A stretch of DNA of 64,000 nucleotides from Reticulitermes speratus (taxonomy: Eukaryota; Arthropoda; Insecta; Blattodea; Rhinotermitidae): the NCBI GenBank assembly GCA_021186555.1, contig JAJKFL010000014.1:43856700-43920699 (forward strand), written 5' to 3'. Below the pieces are notes generated by a model. That model was not told where the DNA came from. It worked only from the letters and a program-made list of their open reading frames with translations, and searched no databases. The translations under genes and the position numbers were made by a program. Shown piece by piece: positions 44,588-54,307 of this stretch (the stretch's first letter is position 1; every line of letters starts with the position of its first letter).

Positions 44588-46611
44588 ACCTTACTGACTT
44601 CTAGACAGCGGTACCTTACTGACTTCTAGACAGCGGTACCTTACTGACTTCTAGACAGCAGTACCTTACTGACTTCTAGACAGCAGTACCTTACTGACTT
44701 CTAGACAGCAGTACCTTACTGACTTCTAGACAGCAGTACCTTACTGACTTCTAGACAGCGGTACCTTACTGACTTCTAGACAGCAGTACCTTACTGACTT
44801 CTAGACAGCGGTACCTTACTGACTTCTAGACAGCGGTACCTTACTGACTTCTAGACAGCAGTACCTTACTGACTTCTAGACAGCGGTACCTTACTGACTT
44901 CTAGACAGCAGTACCTTACTGACTTCTAGACAGCAGTACCTTACTGACTTCTAGACAGCGGTACCTTACTGACTTCTAGACAGCAGTACCTTACTGACTT
45001 CTAGACAGCAGTACGTTACTGACTTCTAGACAGCGGTACCTTACTGACTTCTAGACAGCAGTACCTTACTGACTTCTAGACAGCAGTACCTTACTGACTT
45101 CTAGACAGCGGTACCTTACTGACTTCTAGACAGCGGTAACTTACTGACTTCTAGACAGCAGTACCTTACTGACTTCTAGACAGCAGTACCTTACTGACTT
45201 CTAGACAGTGGTACCTTACTGACTTCTAGACAGCAGTACCTTACTGACTTCTAGACAGCAGTACCTTACTGACTTCTAGACAGCAGTACCTTACTGACTT
45301 CTAGACAGCAGTACCTCACTGACTTCTAGACAGCGGTACCTTACTGACTTCTAGACAGCAGTACCTTACTGACTTCTAGACAGCAGTACCTTACTGACTT
45401 CTAGACAGTGGTACCTTACTGACTTCTAGACAGCAGTACCTTACTGACTTCTAGACAGCAGTACCTTACTGACTTCTAGACAGCAGTACCTTACTGACTT
45501 CTAGACAGCAGTACCTTACTGACTTCTAGACAGCAGTACGTTACTGACTTCTAGACAGCGGTACCTTACTGACTTCTAGACAGCAGTACCTTACTGACTT
45601 CTAGACAGCAGTACCTTACTGACTTCTAGACAGCGGTACCTTACTGACTTCTAGACAGCGGTAACTTACTGACTTCTAGACAGCAGTACCTTACTGACTT
45701 CTAGACAGCAGTACCTTACTGACTTCTAGACAGTGGTACCTTACTGACTTCTAGACAGCAAGTACCTTACTGACTTCTAGACAGCAGTACCTTACTGACT
45801 TCTAGACAGCAGTACCTTACTGACTTCTAGACAGCAGTACCTTACTGACTTCTAGACAGCGGTACCTTACTGACTTCTAGACAGCAGTACCTTACTGACT
45901 TCTAGACAGCAGTACCTTACTGACTTCTAGACAGCGGTACCTTACTGACTTCTAGACAGCGGTAACTTACTGACTTCTAGACAGCAGTACCTTACTGACT
46001 TCTAGACAGCAGTACCTTACTGACTTCTAGACAGTGGTACCTTACTGACTTCTAGACAGCAGTACCTTACTGACTTCTAGACAGCAGTACCTTACTGACT
46101 TCTAGACAGCAGTACCTTACTGACTTCTAGACAGCAGTACCTTACTGACTTCTAGACAGCGGTACCTTACTGACTTCTAGACAGCAGTACCTTACTGACT
46201 TCTAGACAGCAGTACCTTACTGACTTCTAGACAGCGGTACCTTACTGACTTCTAGACAGCGGTAACTTACTGACTTCTAGACAGCAGTACCTTACTGACT
46301 TCTAGACAGCAGTACCTTACTGACTTCTAGACAGTGGTACCTTACTGACTTCTAGACAGCAGTACCTTACTGACTTCTAGACAGCAGTACCTTACTGACT
46401 TCTAGACAGCGGTACCTTACTGACTTCTAGACAGCAGTACCTTACTGACTTCTAGACAGCAGTACCTTACAGACTTCTAGACAGCAGTACCTTACTGACT
46501 TCTAGACAGCAGTACCTTACTGACTTCTAGACAGCAGTACCTTACTGACTTCTAGACAGCAGTACCTTACTGACTTCTAGACAGCAGTACCTTACTGACT
46601 TCTAGACAGCA
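44588..46611 (+). repeat. 25-bp minisatellite, about 81 copies
   Basis: The unit is CAGTACCTTACTGACTTCTA plus GACAG, with CAGCAG and CAGCGG forms. The rare GGTAACTTACTG variant recurs at 45135, 45660, 45961 and 46261. The intervals are 525, 301 and 300 bp, that is 21, 12 (plus one inserted base) and 12 units. A GTGGTACC variant recurs with the same spacing. Blocks of 12 units have therefore been duplicated as a whole. Confidence 0.97.
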
Positions 46612-48047
46612 ATCCGGCAAGCAAAACATGCAAACTTAAACAATAAAATTTTCCCTAACATATGCGCTGTTGTATTATTGATAGTTTTGAAGAAAAAATT
46701 AATCTGAATTAATTTAAATATTCAGTCCGTACCGCGCAGTAAACACACTCCGTCTCAGTTATACAAACCAGTCAGTTAATGCTGTACAGTGAAATAATCG
46801 CTGTTTGTTCTGAGATCCACACAAAACACATAAATACAGTCCGTACCGCGCAGTAAACACACTCCGTCTCAGTTATACAAACCAGTCAGTTAATGCTGTA
46901 CAGTGAAATAATCGCTGTTTGTTCTGAGATCCACACAAAACACATAAATACAGTCCGTACCGCGCAGTAAACACACTGCGTCTCAGTTATACAAACCAGT
47001 CAGTTAATGCTGTACAGTGAAATAATCGCTGTTTGTTCTGAGATCCACACAAAACACATAAATACAGTCCGTACCGCGCAGTAAACACACTCCGTCTCAG
47101 TTATACAAACCAGTCAGTTAATGCTGTACAGTGAAATAATCGCTGTTTGTTCTGAGATCCACACAAAACACATAAATACAGTCCGTACCGCGCAGTAAAC
47201 ACACTGCGTCTCAGTTATACAAACCAGTCAGTTAATGCTGTACAGTGAAATAATCGCTGTTTGTTCTGAGATCCACACAAAACACATAAATACAGTCCGT
47301 ACCGCGCAGTAAACACACTGCGTCTCAGTTATACAAACCAGTCAGTTAATGCTGTACAGTGAAATAATCGCTGTTTGTTCTGAGATCCACACAAAACACA
47401 TAAATACAGTCCGTACCGCGCAGTAAACACACTCCGTCTCAGTTATACAAACCAGTCAGTTAATGTTGTACAGTGAAATAATCGCTGTTTGTTCTGAGAT
47501 CCACACAAAACACATAAATACAGTCCGTACCGCGCAGTAAACACACTCCGTCTCAGTTATACAAACCAGTCAGTTAATGTTGTACAGTGAAATAATCGCT
47601 GTTTGTTCTGAGATCCACACAAAACACATAAATACAGTCCGTACCGCGCAGTAAACACACTCCGTCTCAGTTATACAAACCAGTCAGTTAATGCTGTACA
47701 GTGAAATAATCGCTGTTTGTTCTGAGATCCACACAAAACACATAAATACAGTCCGTACCGCGCAGTAAACACACTCCGTCTCAGTTATACAAACCAGTCA
47801 GTTAATGTTGTACAGTGAAATAATCGCTGTTTGTTCTGAGATCCACACAAAACACATAAATACAGTCCGTACCGCGCAGTAAACACACTCCGTCTCAGTT
47901 ATACAAACCAGTCAGTTAATGCTGTACAGTGAAATAATCGCTGTTTGTTCTGAGATCCACACAAAACACATAAATACACTCTGTGGGCAGAACGTAGAAT
48001 TTGTGAATGTTAAACCTGGTGGTACATATAGTGACCACTGAGCTGAG
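46612..48047 (-). repeat. 114-bp satellite element, copy 4 (inverted, both flanks)
   Basis: 46612-46720 is the inverted 3' flank seen at 31481-31595 (TCCGGCAAGCAAAACATGC, TAACATATGCGCTGTTG, TTAATCTGAATTAATTT). About eleven clean inverted units follow to 47965. Then comes the 5' flank (CTGTGGGCAGAACGTAGAAT, GTGAATGTTAAACCTGG, GGTACATATAGTGACCACTG). This is the most complete copy of the dispersed element in the window. Confidence 0.93.
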
Positions 48048-48999
48048 GTACTCTAGACCTGTATTCGTTACTTCCCTCCCCCCACCAGACGCAGCTTGAG
48101 AGGTAATGACGTACTATTCATCTCTTACTCCTGTCTCTCGTTCCATATTTCTCGTAGCGTTAAGTCTGTTGAATTTCTAGACTTGTCCATCTGCAGCATT
48201 GCCAACAAAACAACATTTCAGAAACTTTACCAATTTCCATCCTCAGCTGAGGCGTTGTGAAGACACGTTGGAGAGTCGTTTGGTAGAGACAGTGCAGCCC
48301 GTGATTTGCCTTAGCACGCTGTCATCTGAGGACAGCAACCTCCAATTTCAGACCGCCGTACAGTCGGATCTGCATTCGTTGAACAAGTGTCTGCAATTTA
48401 CACATAGCCCTGCATATGTTTTGCTTGTTATAATTTTGAAACGCACTGTACTTCACGATTTCCAGTAGAGTGATTGTGGATTGGAACGAGTAATGTGCGT
48501 AAGCACTAGTCACGACCGGTGTGACCATTGGAAGGTACAAGGGGCCATGGCGAGCGGGCTGCGCTCTGGCTTCGGTTACCCTGGCGACGCTGACAATGCT
48601 GGCTGTAGCAGTGACATACATACATAGCGCCATGATCGTGCTGTTGTTAATATGCAGTGCTGTCTGTTATGTTAGCAACAATACTTCTATGTCAACAGAA
48701 TATTCTTTGGGCAATACGAACAATCCTGTTATATCATGTAGTTACAAGTTTTATGTTATTTGTACCTTACATTTTCTTGATTATATAAAATCGTATATAT
48801 ATATATATATATATAACAGATAGCAAAGAGTGTACATTTGTCGGAACACGATTTTATATAGTTAGAAATTCTTTGGTACCCAGTGCTAACATCAGGCTTC
48901 AAAATGTGCAGTGTTAGCACGAAACTGCTTAGTATTTAAATTTTATATTGCGCATTGAGTTGCTGGATTCGTCAGAAAGAATTGATATGGAATTTTTTA
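48048..48999. other. No gene recognised; (AT)n and a stray palindrome end
   Basis: An (AT)9 run lies at 48797-48814. TGTACATTTGTCGGA at about 48831 equals the arm end of the palindromic element at 49000-49228. The frames at 48199-48468 and 48521-48823 show no known motif. Confidence 0.45.
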
Positions 49000-49228
49000 T
49001 ATTTACAGTCCGACAAATGTACAATTTAATCACATTAATTGTGTAATTTCACTGTCCTACATGTTTCGAACCCTTAATTTGGGTTCATCTTCAGGGACTC
49101 TTTATCTCAAATCACACATTATTTACACAGTCCCTGAAGATGAACCGAATTTAAGGGTTCGAAACATGTAGGACAGTGAAATTACACAATTAATGTGATT
49201 AAATTGTACATTTGTCGGACTGTAAATA
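49000..49228. mobile_element. Palindromic (foldback) MITE
   Basis: Arms of about 95 bp, nearly perfect, start TATTTACAGTCCGACAAATG and end CATTTGTCGGACTGTAAATA. They include ACATGTTTCGAACCC and TCATCTTCAGGGACT and are separated by about 35 bp. The few differences lie near TTAATTTGGG versus CCGAATTTAA. No coding capacity. A smaller element of the same style is at 63648-63784. Confidence 0.88.
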
Positions 49229-49230
49229 TA

Positions 49231-49455
49231 GAGATAAAATGGCAGGATAATATTAAAACGGATCTTCAAGAAGTGGGATTGGGAGACATGGACTGGATTG
49301 ATATGGCTCAGGATAGGGACAGGTGGCGGGCTTTTGTGAATGCGGTAATGAACCTTCGGGTTCCATAAAATGCGGAGAATTTCTTGACTAGCTGACGACC
49401 TGTTAGCTTCTCAAGAAGGACTGTGCTACATGGAGTTAGTTAGTTAGTTAGTTGC
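49231..49455 (+). pseudogene. LINE-2 ORF C-terminus and 3' tail
   Basis: The plus strand reads [32 protein letters not shown] and VMNLRVP, then a TAA stop at 49364-49369. It continues with the 3' UTR (TGACGACCTGTTAGCTTC, GACTGTGCTACATGGAG) and the tail (TTAG)4 at 49434-49453. This is the best-preserved end of the LINE-2 family here and explains the fragments at 19095, 25118, 35135, 39102, 57650 and 63352. The clade is not assigned; the Asp-Arg-Trp-Arg ending is common in insect non-LTR retrotransposons as I recall them. The element is 5'-truncated to about 225 bp. Confidence 0.85.
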
Positions 49456-49535
49456 TGTAACAATTGTGTGTAACCAGTTGTTAGTTGTCAGTACTATGTG
49501 TGCTTGTTGTTACTGTTATCAGTACATGCTGAGAA

Positions 49536-49567
<32 letters not shown>
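49536..49567 (+). repeat. (TA)n microsatellite
   Basis: About sixteen TA dinucleotides. Confidence 0.95.
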
Positions 49568-49570
<3 letters not shown>

Positions 49571-49588
49571 CGTAAAGTATGTTTATAT

Positions 49589-49736
49589 GCAGTGAAACCC
49601 GATTATATCGACATCGGTTAAAGCGACACCTCGTCTATAACGTCAGATGTTCTGCGGTACCAATTAATTCCTGACTGTTATCCATAACATTACACTCCTC
49701 GGTTATAACAACACTCGTTTATAACGACACAAAATA
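49589..49736 (+). mobile_element. Pogo/Tigger-like transposon end
   Basis: It begins CAGTGAAACCCGATTATATC, close to the well-known pogo-group terminus. Decayed repeats of GTTATAACGACA-type sequence follow. The second end is not found, and the element is cut by the transposon remnant starting at 49737. Confidence 0.55.
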
Positions 49737-50690
49737 CGAGGGGCGCCCACAAAGTAATGCAACACATTTTTTCTCATTCACAATTGACTTTATCAAAACT
49801 TCAAATACGTCACATCGTTACAACAATCTTTGGCTACCTAAACCTACTTTGCAACAGTCTCCTTCTGAATCTTTGGCCTTACGCCACTGAGATGCGAGAG
49901 CCTGTGTGCCTTGGCGGTACCTCTCTGCAGGTCTCTGTCGCAACCACCTCTTTACTTCGGTAATGACCTCCTCGTCGTCCTCAAACCTCTTTACTTCGGT
50001 AATGACCTCCTCGTCGTCCTCAAACCTCTTTACTTCGGTAATGACCTCCTCGTCGTCCTCAAACCTCTTTACTTCGGTAATGACCTCCTCGTCTTCCTCA
50101 AACCTCTTTACTTCGGTAATGACCTCCTTGTCGTCCTCAAACCTCTTTACTTCGGTAATTACCTCCTCGTCGTCCTCAAACCTCTTTACTTCGGTAATGA
50201 CCTCCTCGTCGTCCTCAAACCTCTTTACTTCGGTAATGACCTCCTCGTCGTCCTCAAACCTCTTTACTTCGGTAATGACCTCGTCGTCCTCAAACCTCTT
50301 TACTTCGGTAATGACCTCCTCGTCGTCCTCAAACCTCTTTACTTCGGTAATGACCTCGTCGTCCTCAAACCTCTTTACTTCGGTAATGACCTCGTCGTCC
50401 TCAAACCTCTTTACTTCGGTAATGACCTCCTCGTCGTCCTCAAACCTCTTTACTTCGGTAATGACCTCCTCGTCGTCCTCAAACCTCTTTACTTCGGTAA
50501 TGACCTCGTCGTCCTCAAACCTCTTTACTTCGGTAATGATGACCTCCTCGTCGTCCTCAAACCTCTTTACTTCGGTAATGACCTCCTCGTCGTCCTCAAA
50601 CCTCTTTACTTCGGTAATGACCTCCTCGTCGTCCTCAAACCTCTTTCCGCTGGGAACAACGTGCAGTTTGTGGTGCAATAACAAGATGGC
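49737..50690 (-). pseudogene. Mariner-like transposase C-terminus with in-frame expansion
   Basis: The minus-strand frame 50684-49818 encodes 288 residues. It ends EVKRWLRQRPAERYRQGTQA, LASQWRKAKDSEGD, which I recognise as the C-terminus of Tc1/mariner-type DDE transposases (WLRxQPxxFYxxGIxxLxxRW). The plus-strand end GAGGGGCGCCCACAAAGTAA looks like the matching terminal repeat. Between the N-terminal stub (HHKLHVVPSGK) and this end lie 18 copies of a 13-residue block, RFEDDEEVITEVK. The catalytic DDE domain is missing. The frame is open throughout, but there is no evidence of expression. Confidence 0.72.
49958..50645 (-). repeat. 39-bp in-frame minisatellite, 18 copies
   Basis: The plus-strand unit is AAACCTCTTTACTTCGGTAA followed by TGACCTCCTCGTCGTCCTC. 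Five units lack one triplet (one Glu codon) and one has gained a triplet (GATGAT, an extra Ile). All length changes are multiples of three and keep the transposase frame. Substitutions are few: Lys for Glu in one unit, Glu for Asp in another, and one silent change at GTAATTACC. Confidence 0.95.
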
Positions 50691-50711
50691 GGCAGCGCAG
50701 AACTTTTCTTT

Positions 50712-50748
50712 AACTGAATTTGCTGACAGGCAGTCAGCAAATTCAGTT
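50712..50748. repeat. Perfect 16-bp-arm hairpin
   Basis: AACTGAATTTGCTGAC is followed by the loop AGGCA and the exact complement GTCAGCAAATTCAGTT. It lies 20 bases beyond the transposase remnant. It is not followed by a T-run on either strand long enough to suggest a terminator. Confidence 0.9.
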
Positions 50749-50796
50749 TTGTGTTGGCAGCCTCTAAGTGTACCGGAATTACAGTTTGTAACGCAA

Positions 50797-50825
50797 CACT
50801 TACACTTACACTTACACTTACAACG
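50797..50825 (+). repeat. (CACTTA)n microsatellite
   Basis: Four copies of the hexanucleotide ACACTT/ACTTAC. Confidence 0.9.
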
Positions 50826-50929
50826 TGGCGATGAAAGGGTTTGAGGTTATATTGCACAAACTTGTATCTGTGCTTAAGGGATAGGTTCTTTACTGAATTA
50901 AAGTAAAACGGTAACTTTGAAGCTGTGTA

Positions 50930-51350
50930 CGTCGTGAAGGCATATAGGGGGGGAGTAAGTGCATAGCTCCACTCGTTCTTAACCTTGACACACGATGGAA
51001 GTGAGTGGTCAGCTACAAGCCCCGGCCGCTCAACCCTTTGGTGAAGGAACTCTGGGCACCGATTGTATTTTTTCTTCCTATGGCTCGACAGCCCCTGGTG
51101 GGCCAGGACCTCATTATCGAGGCTTCACGATCACACTTTAGACACACCACACTCGGTAGGACTCCTCCGGACGAGTGATCAGCCCGTCGCAGAGACCTCT
51201 ACCTGACAACACACAACACTCACAACAGACAGACATCCATGCCCCCGGCGGGATTCGAACCCACAATCCCAGTAAGTGAGCGGTCGTAGACCCACGCCTT
51301 AGACCGCGCGGACACTGGGATCGGCACCTATTGCACAGGAAGCTGCACTA
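50930..51350 (-). mobile_element. SINE-B, minus strand, interrupted by SINE-C
   Basis: The tail part at 50930-51065 reads GTGAAGGCATATAGGGG, GTGCATAGCTCCACTCG, TTAACCTTGACACACGATGG and CCCCGGCCGCTCAACCC. It resumes at 51323-51350 with CTATTGCACAGGAAGCTGC. The missing middle is replaced by SINE-C. The head with the B-box is absent. Confidence 0.78.
51066..51322 (-). mobile_element. SINE-C inserted in SINE-B
   Basis: It is bounded by the direct repeat GGCACCGATTG (51055-51065) and GGCACCTATTG (51323-51333), ten of eleven bases alike. In plus-strand reading it contains TATGGCTCGACAGCCCC, CTCATTATCGAGGCTTCAC, ACAACACACAACACTCACA and the inverted B-box GGCGGGATTCGAACCCAC. It ends in an inverted tRNA-like head, CCACGCCTTAGACCGCGCGG. 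That is a distinct tRNA-derived family. Confidence 0.85.
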
Positions 51351-51407
51351 AATAATCGGCCGGTAGGAGTAGGACTGTGCTGATGTCTGAGCTGTGCTGT
51401 GAAGTCT

Positions 51408-52345
51408 TTGTGCGGTAACGGACAGTGTTACTGCCTGCATTGTGCGGTAACGGACAGTGTTACTGCCTGCATTGTGCGGTAACGGACAGTGTTACTGCCT
51501 GCATTGTGCGGTAACGGACAGTGTTACTGCCTGCATTGTGCGGTAACGGACAGTGTTACTGCCTGCATTGTGCGGTAACGGACAGTGTTACTGCCTGCAT
51601 TGTGCGGTAACGGACAGTGTTACTGCCTGCATTGTGCGGTAACGGACAGTGTTACTGCCTGCATTGTGCGGTAACGGACAGTGTTACTGCCTGCATTGTG
51701 CGTAACGGACAGTGTTACTGCCTGCATTGTGCGATAACGGACAGTGTTACTGCCTGCATTGTGCGGTAACGGACAGTGTTACTGCCTGCATTGTGCGGTA
51801 ACGGACAGTGTTACTGCCTGCATTGTGCGGTAACGGACAGTGTTACTGCCTGCATTGTGCGATAACGGACAGTGTTACTGCTGCATTGTGCGGATAACGG
51901 ACAATGTTACTGCTGCATTGTGCGGTAACGGACAGTGTTACTGCCTGCATTGTGCGGTAACGGACAGTGTTACTGCCTGCATTGTGCGATAACGGACAGT
52001 GTTACTGCCTGCATTGTGCGATAACGGACAGTGTTACTGCCTGCATTGTGCGGTAACGGACAGTGTTACTGCCTGCATTGTGCGATAACGGACAGTGTTA
52101 CTGCCTGAATTGTGCGGTAACGGACAGTGTTACTGCCTGCATTGTGCGGTAACGGACAGTGTTACTGCCTGTATTGTGCGGTAACGGACAGTGTTACTGC
52201 CTGCATTGTGCGTAACGGACAGTGTTACTGCCTGCATTGTGCGGTAACGGACAGTGTTACTGCCCTGCATTGTGCGATAACGGACAGTGTTACTGCCTGC
52301 ATTGTGCAGTAACGGACAGTGTTACTGCCTGCATTGTGCGATGTC
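51408..52345 (+). repeat. 32-bp minisatellite, about 29 copies
   Basis: The unit is GACAGTGTTACTGCCTGCAT followed by TGTGCGGTAACG. Variants are GCGATAACG, GCGTAACG (one base short) and CTGCATTGTGCGGATAACG. Short variants cluster after 51690, where the array is less regular. Confidence 0.95.
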
Positions 52346-52424
52346 TTACGTATGCACTGAAGCTGAAACAGCGTGACAACACTTCTCTGTCCAACTATCT
52401 CCGATTTCCGAAAGAGCGCACCTT

Positions 52425-53185
52425 TGTTTGAAGGTTCCCAGGCTTCGCTCGCTTGCCCTTCTGGTAAGAGTAGTATTAAAGATGAAGATAAATGTGGAGC
52501 ATTGGTGGAGTTATACTGACGGGGGAAACTGAAGTCATTCGTTCTGCAGTCTGTCTTACGACAGGTCCGTAGCCTCTTCCAAAGCGAGTTCTCCACAGGG
52601 TGCGATCTAGTGCTTCCTCTTTCAATGTACAGTATCTTCTCTTTTCCTTAAGGTCATCCAGTAGCTGCTTACGTCTTCTCCCTCGTCTTCCCGTCATTTC
52701 TATCCTTCCCTCTAACTTTCCTTCAATCATATATTTCAGAAGGCAGTTCCTACGCAAGATGTGACCAATCCAGTTAGCCTTTCTTCTTTTTATTGTATGT
52801 ACGATATTCCTCTCCTCCTTCACTCTATGTAATACTTCTCCATTTCTCACACGATCGGTCCAACTGATCTTCTCCATTCTTCTCCAGCACCACATATCAA
52901 AACTTTCCAGATACTTCCGATCCACTTTCCCAAGTGTCCACGTTTCAGCACCACACAAAGCTATGCTCCAAATGTAGCACTTTACTAGTTTCTTCCTTAA
53001 GTCCAGTTTGCTGGTGAAAAGTCTTCTTCTTCTTCTTGAATGCTGCTTTAGCCATAGCAATTCTGTACTCGGAGAAAAACCTGTCCCATCGCTACTTTGT
53101 CCACCACAAGTCTCACATGGACTGACCCTGGATCGAATCTGGGTTTCCGCGGTGAGAAGCCCGCGACTGACCGCCTGAGCCATGA
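52425..53185 (-). mobile_element. SINE-D, minus strand, split by a LINE-1 insertion
   Basis: The 3' part lies at 52425-52535 in plus-strand reading (GAAGGTTCCCAGGCTTCGC, GGTGGAGTTATACTGACGG). The 5' part lies at 53065-53185: GTACTCGGAGAAAAACCTG, CACCACAAGTCTCACATGG, the inverted B-box CTGGATCGAATCTGGG and the inverted A-box CGACTGACCGCCTGAGCCAT. The uninterrupted copy at 63872 reads straight through GAAGTGCTCGGAG at the position of the break. Confidence 0.88.
52536..53064 (-). pseudogene. 5'-truncated LINE-1 (RTE-like) inserted in SINE-D
   Basis: The minus strand encodes the last ~175 residues of the LINE-1 polyprotein: RLFTSKLDLRKKLVKCYIWS, AETWTLGKVDRKYLESFDMW, WRRMEKISWTDRVRNGEV, RRKANWIGHILRRNCLL and the end EEALDRTLWRTRFGRGYG. 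It is open to the stop and intact in frame, although the element starts mid-ORF. The 5' break is directly at AGAATTGCTATGG. Only about 2 bp (GT) are repeated at the two junctions, so a clear target duplication is not visible. Confidence 0.9.
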
Positions 53186-53631
53186 AATATATCTAAAAAT
53201 ATTTACATTCTTAGTTTATACCTCACAGTAAAGTCTCCTATGTACTCGTAAAAACGTAACAACTAATGCTGTATGAGGAGAGATGGCTATTGATAATAGG
53301 AATTACACGAAACGTGGGTAAACAGTGTGGAGAAAATACATAGCTTTGTATTGTTGAGGAATGTGGTACATATAGTTAGCAAGTGCTTTGGAGTTTAGAA
53401 GCAGGTGATGTAACTTTGTCTGAAGGCGCTGTGTTCAGCAATACCCAGCACAGTAGCTGACACGTCTGGGAGGCCTGAGTAGAACCACCGGCCCACAGTC
53501 GACGTTTAAACAGTGTCTCTCCGTTCGGATTTAACGTGCTGGCATTTTATATGAGATTTGAGGTTCGTTGTGACACCGTGTAGTCTGGTAGGCAGGTACT
53601 GACTGTCGCGTGGCCCTGTGTTTAATCAAAG
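53186..53631. other. Mostly unique; homologous to the flank of the 114-bp element
   Basis: GTGGTACATATAGTTAGC (about 53371) and ACACGTCTGGGAGG (about 53460) parallel 42320-42410. It may be a solo flank of the 114-bp element without its array. Nothing else is recognised. Confidence 0.45.
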
Positions 53632-53750
53632 AACACGCCATGAACGCGTATGGGAGAGTTGAGTTATAGCTCCACCAATTCAACTTCGGAGCTAGATCGA
53701 GATGTCTTTAGCCTCACACCCCGGCCGCTTTACCTTCGAGGAATCAGCCT
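53632..53750 (-). mobile_element. SINE-B 3' fragment
   Basis: CACGCCATGAACGCGTATGG, TTGAGTTATAGCTCCACC, TCGGAGCTAGATCGAG and CACCCCGGCCGCTTTACC match the 3' half of SINE-B on the minus strand. Confidence 0.75.
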
Positions 53751-54307
53751 GAAAACTTCCAAGCCGTGCGAAGATTGCTGTGACACCTTGCAGTCTGGTG
53801 TAAACTTAGCAGCGTGTCAGGGGAACGTTACACGGAGTGGCTGTTACAAGACGAGCCTTTTGGTGTATGAGAAATAAAAGGAACAGGGTCGTTGCTTGTT
53901 GCTCAGCTGCGTCGGCCACAGCTGCTGGGACCTCCTCGTGAGACCCCATGCACAGCCTCTTGCCCCCCTCCCCCCAAACCTTGCCATACCACCCCTCTTA
54001 TTTCTGTGACGACACTTCGCCTTTTCTTTGAGAGAAGAGAGACAGACAGACAGATAGATAGACAGACAGACCCGCGTTCATAGTGCTCTGTATGTGTGTA
54101 CACAAGAGCAATGCTGCTAGGCGTTTATGGGGGGGGGGGGGGGGGGTTGAAGGTGAACCCCACCCTAAACGTCTAGCTTTACACAAGAAAGTGTTTTCAG
54201 TTAGCCCTTCCATTGTCAATTCCAGTCACGCCGGTAGTTTTCATTTGGTACCTACAGTGCCAACGTCGATTGTATCCCTTCGCGATTTTCTTCAGTTTTC
54301 TTCTGCA
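53751..54307. other. Unique sequence with simple repeats
   Basis: It contains a C-rich stretch near 53960-53978, a (GACA/GATA)n run at 54037-54072 and a G20 run at about 54128-54147. No gene is seen. Confidence 0.45.

Noticed and set aside
48199-48823. Small host genes
   Set aside because: Short frames without recognisable motifs, splice-site support or conservation evidence.
52476-53183. A 235-codon gene starting at an ATG in SINE-D
   Set aside because: The start lies in the SINE head, and the conserved part is a truncated LINE end. The fusion is accidental.
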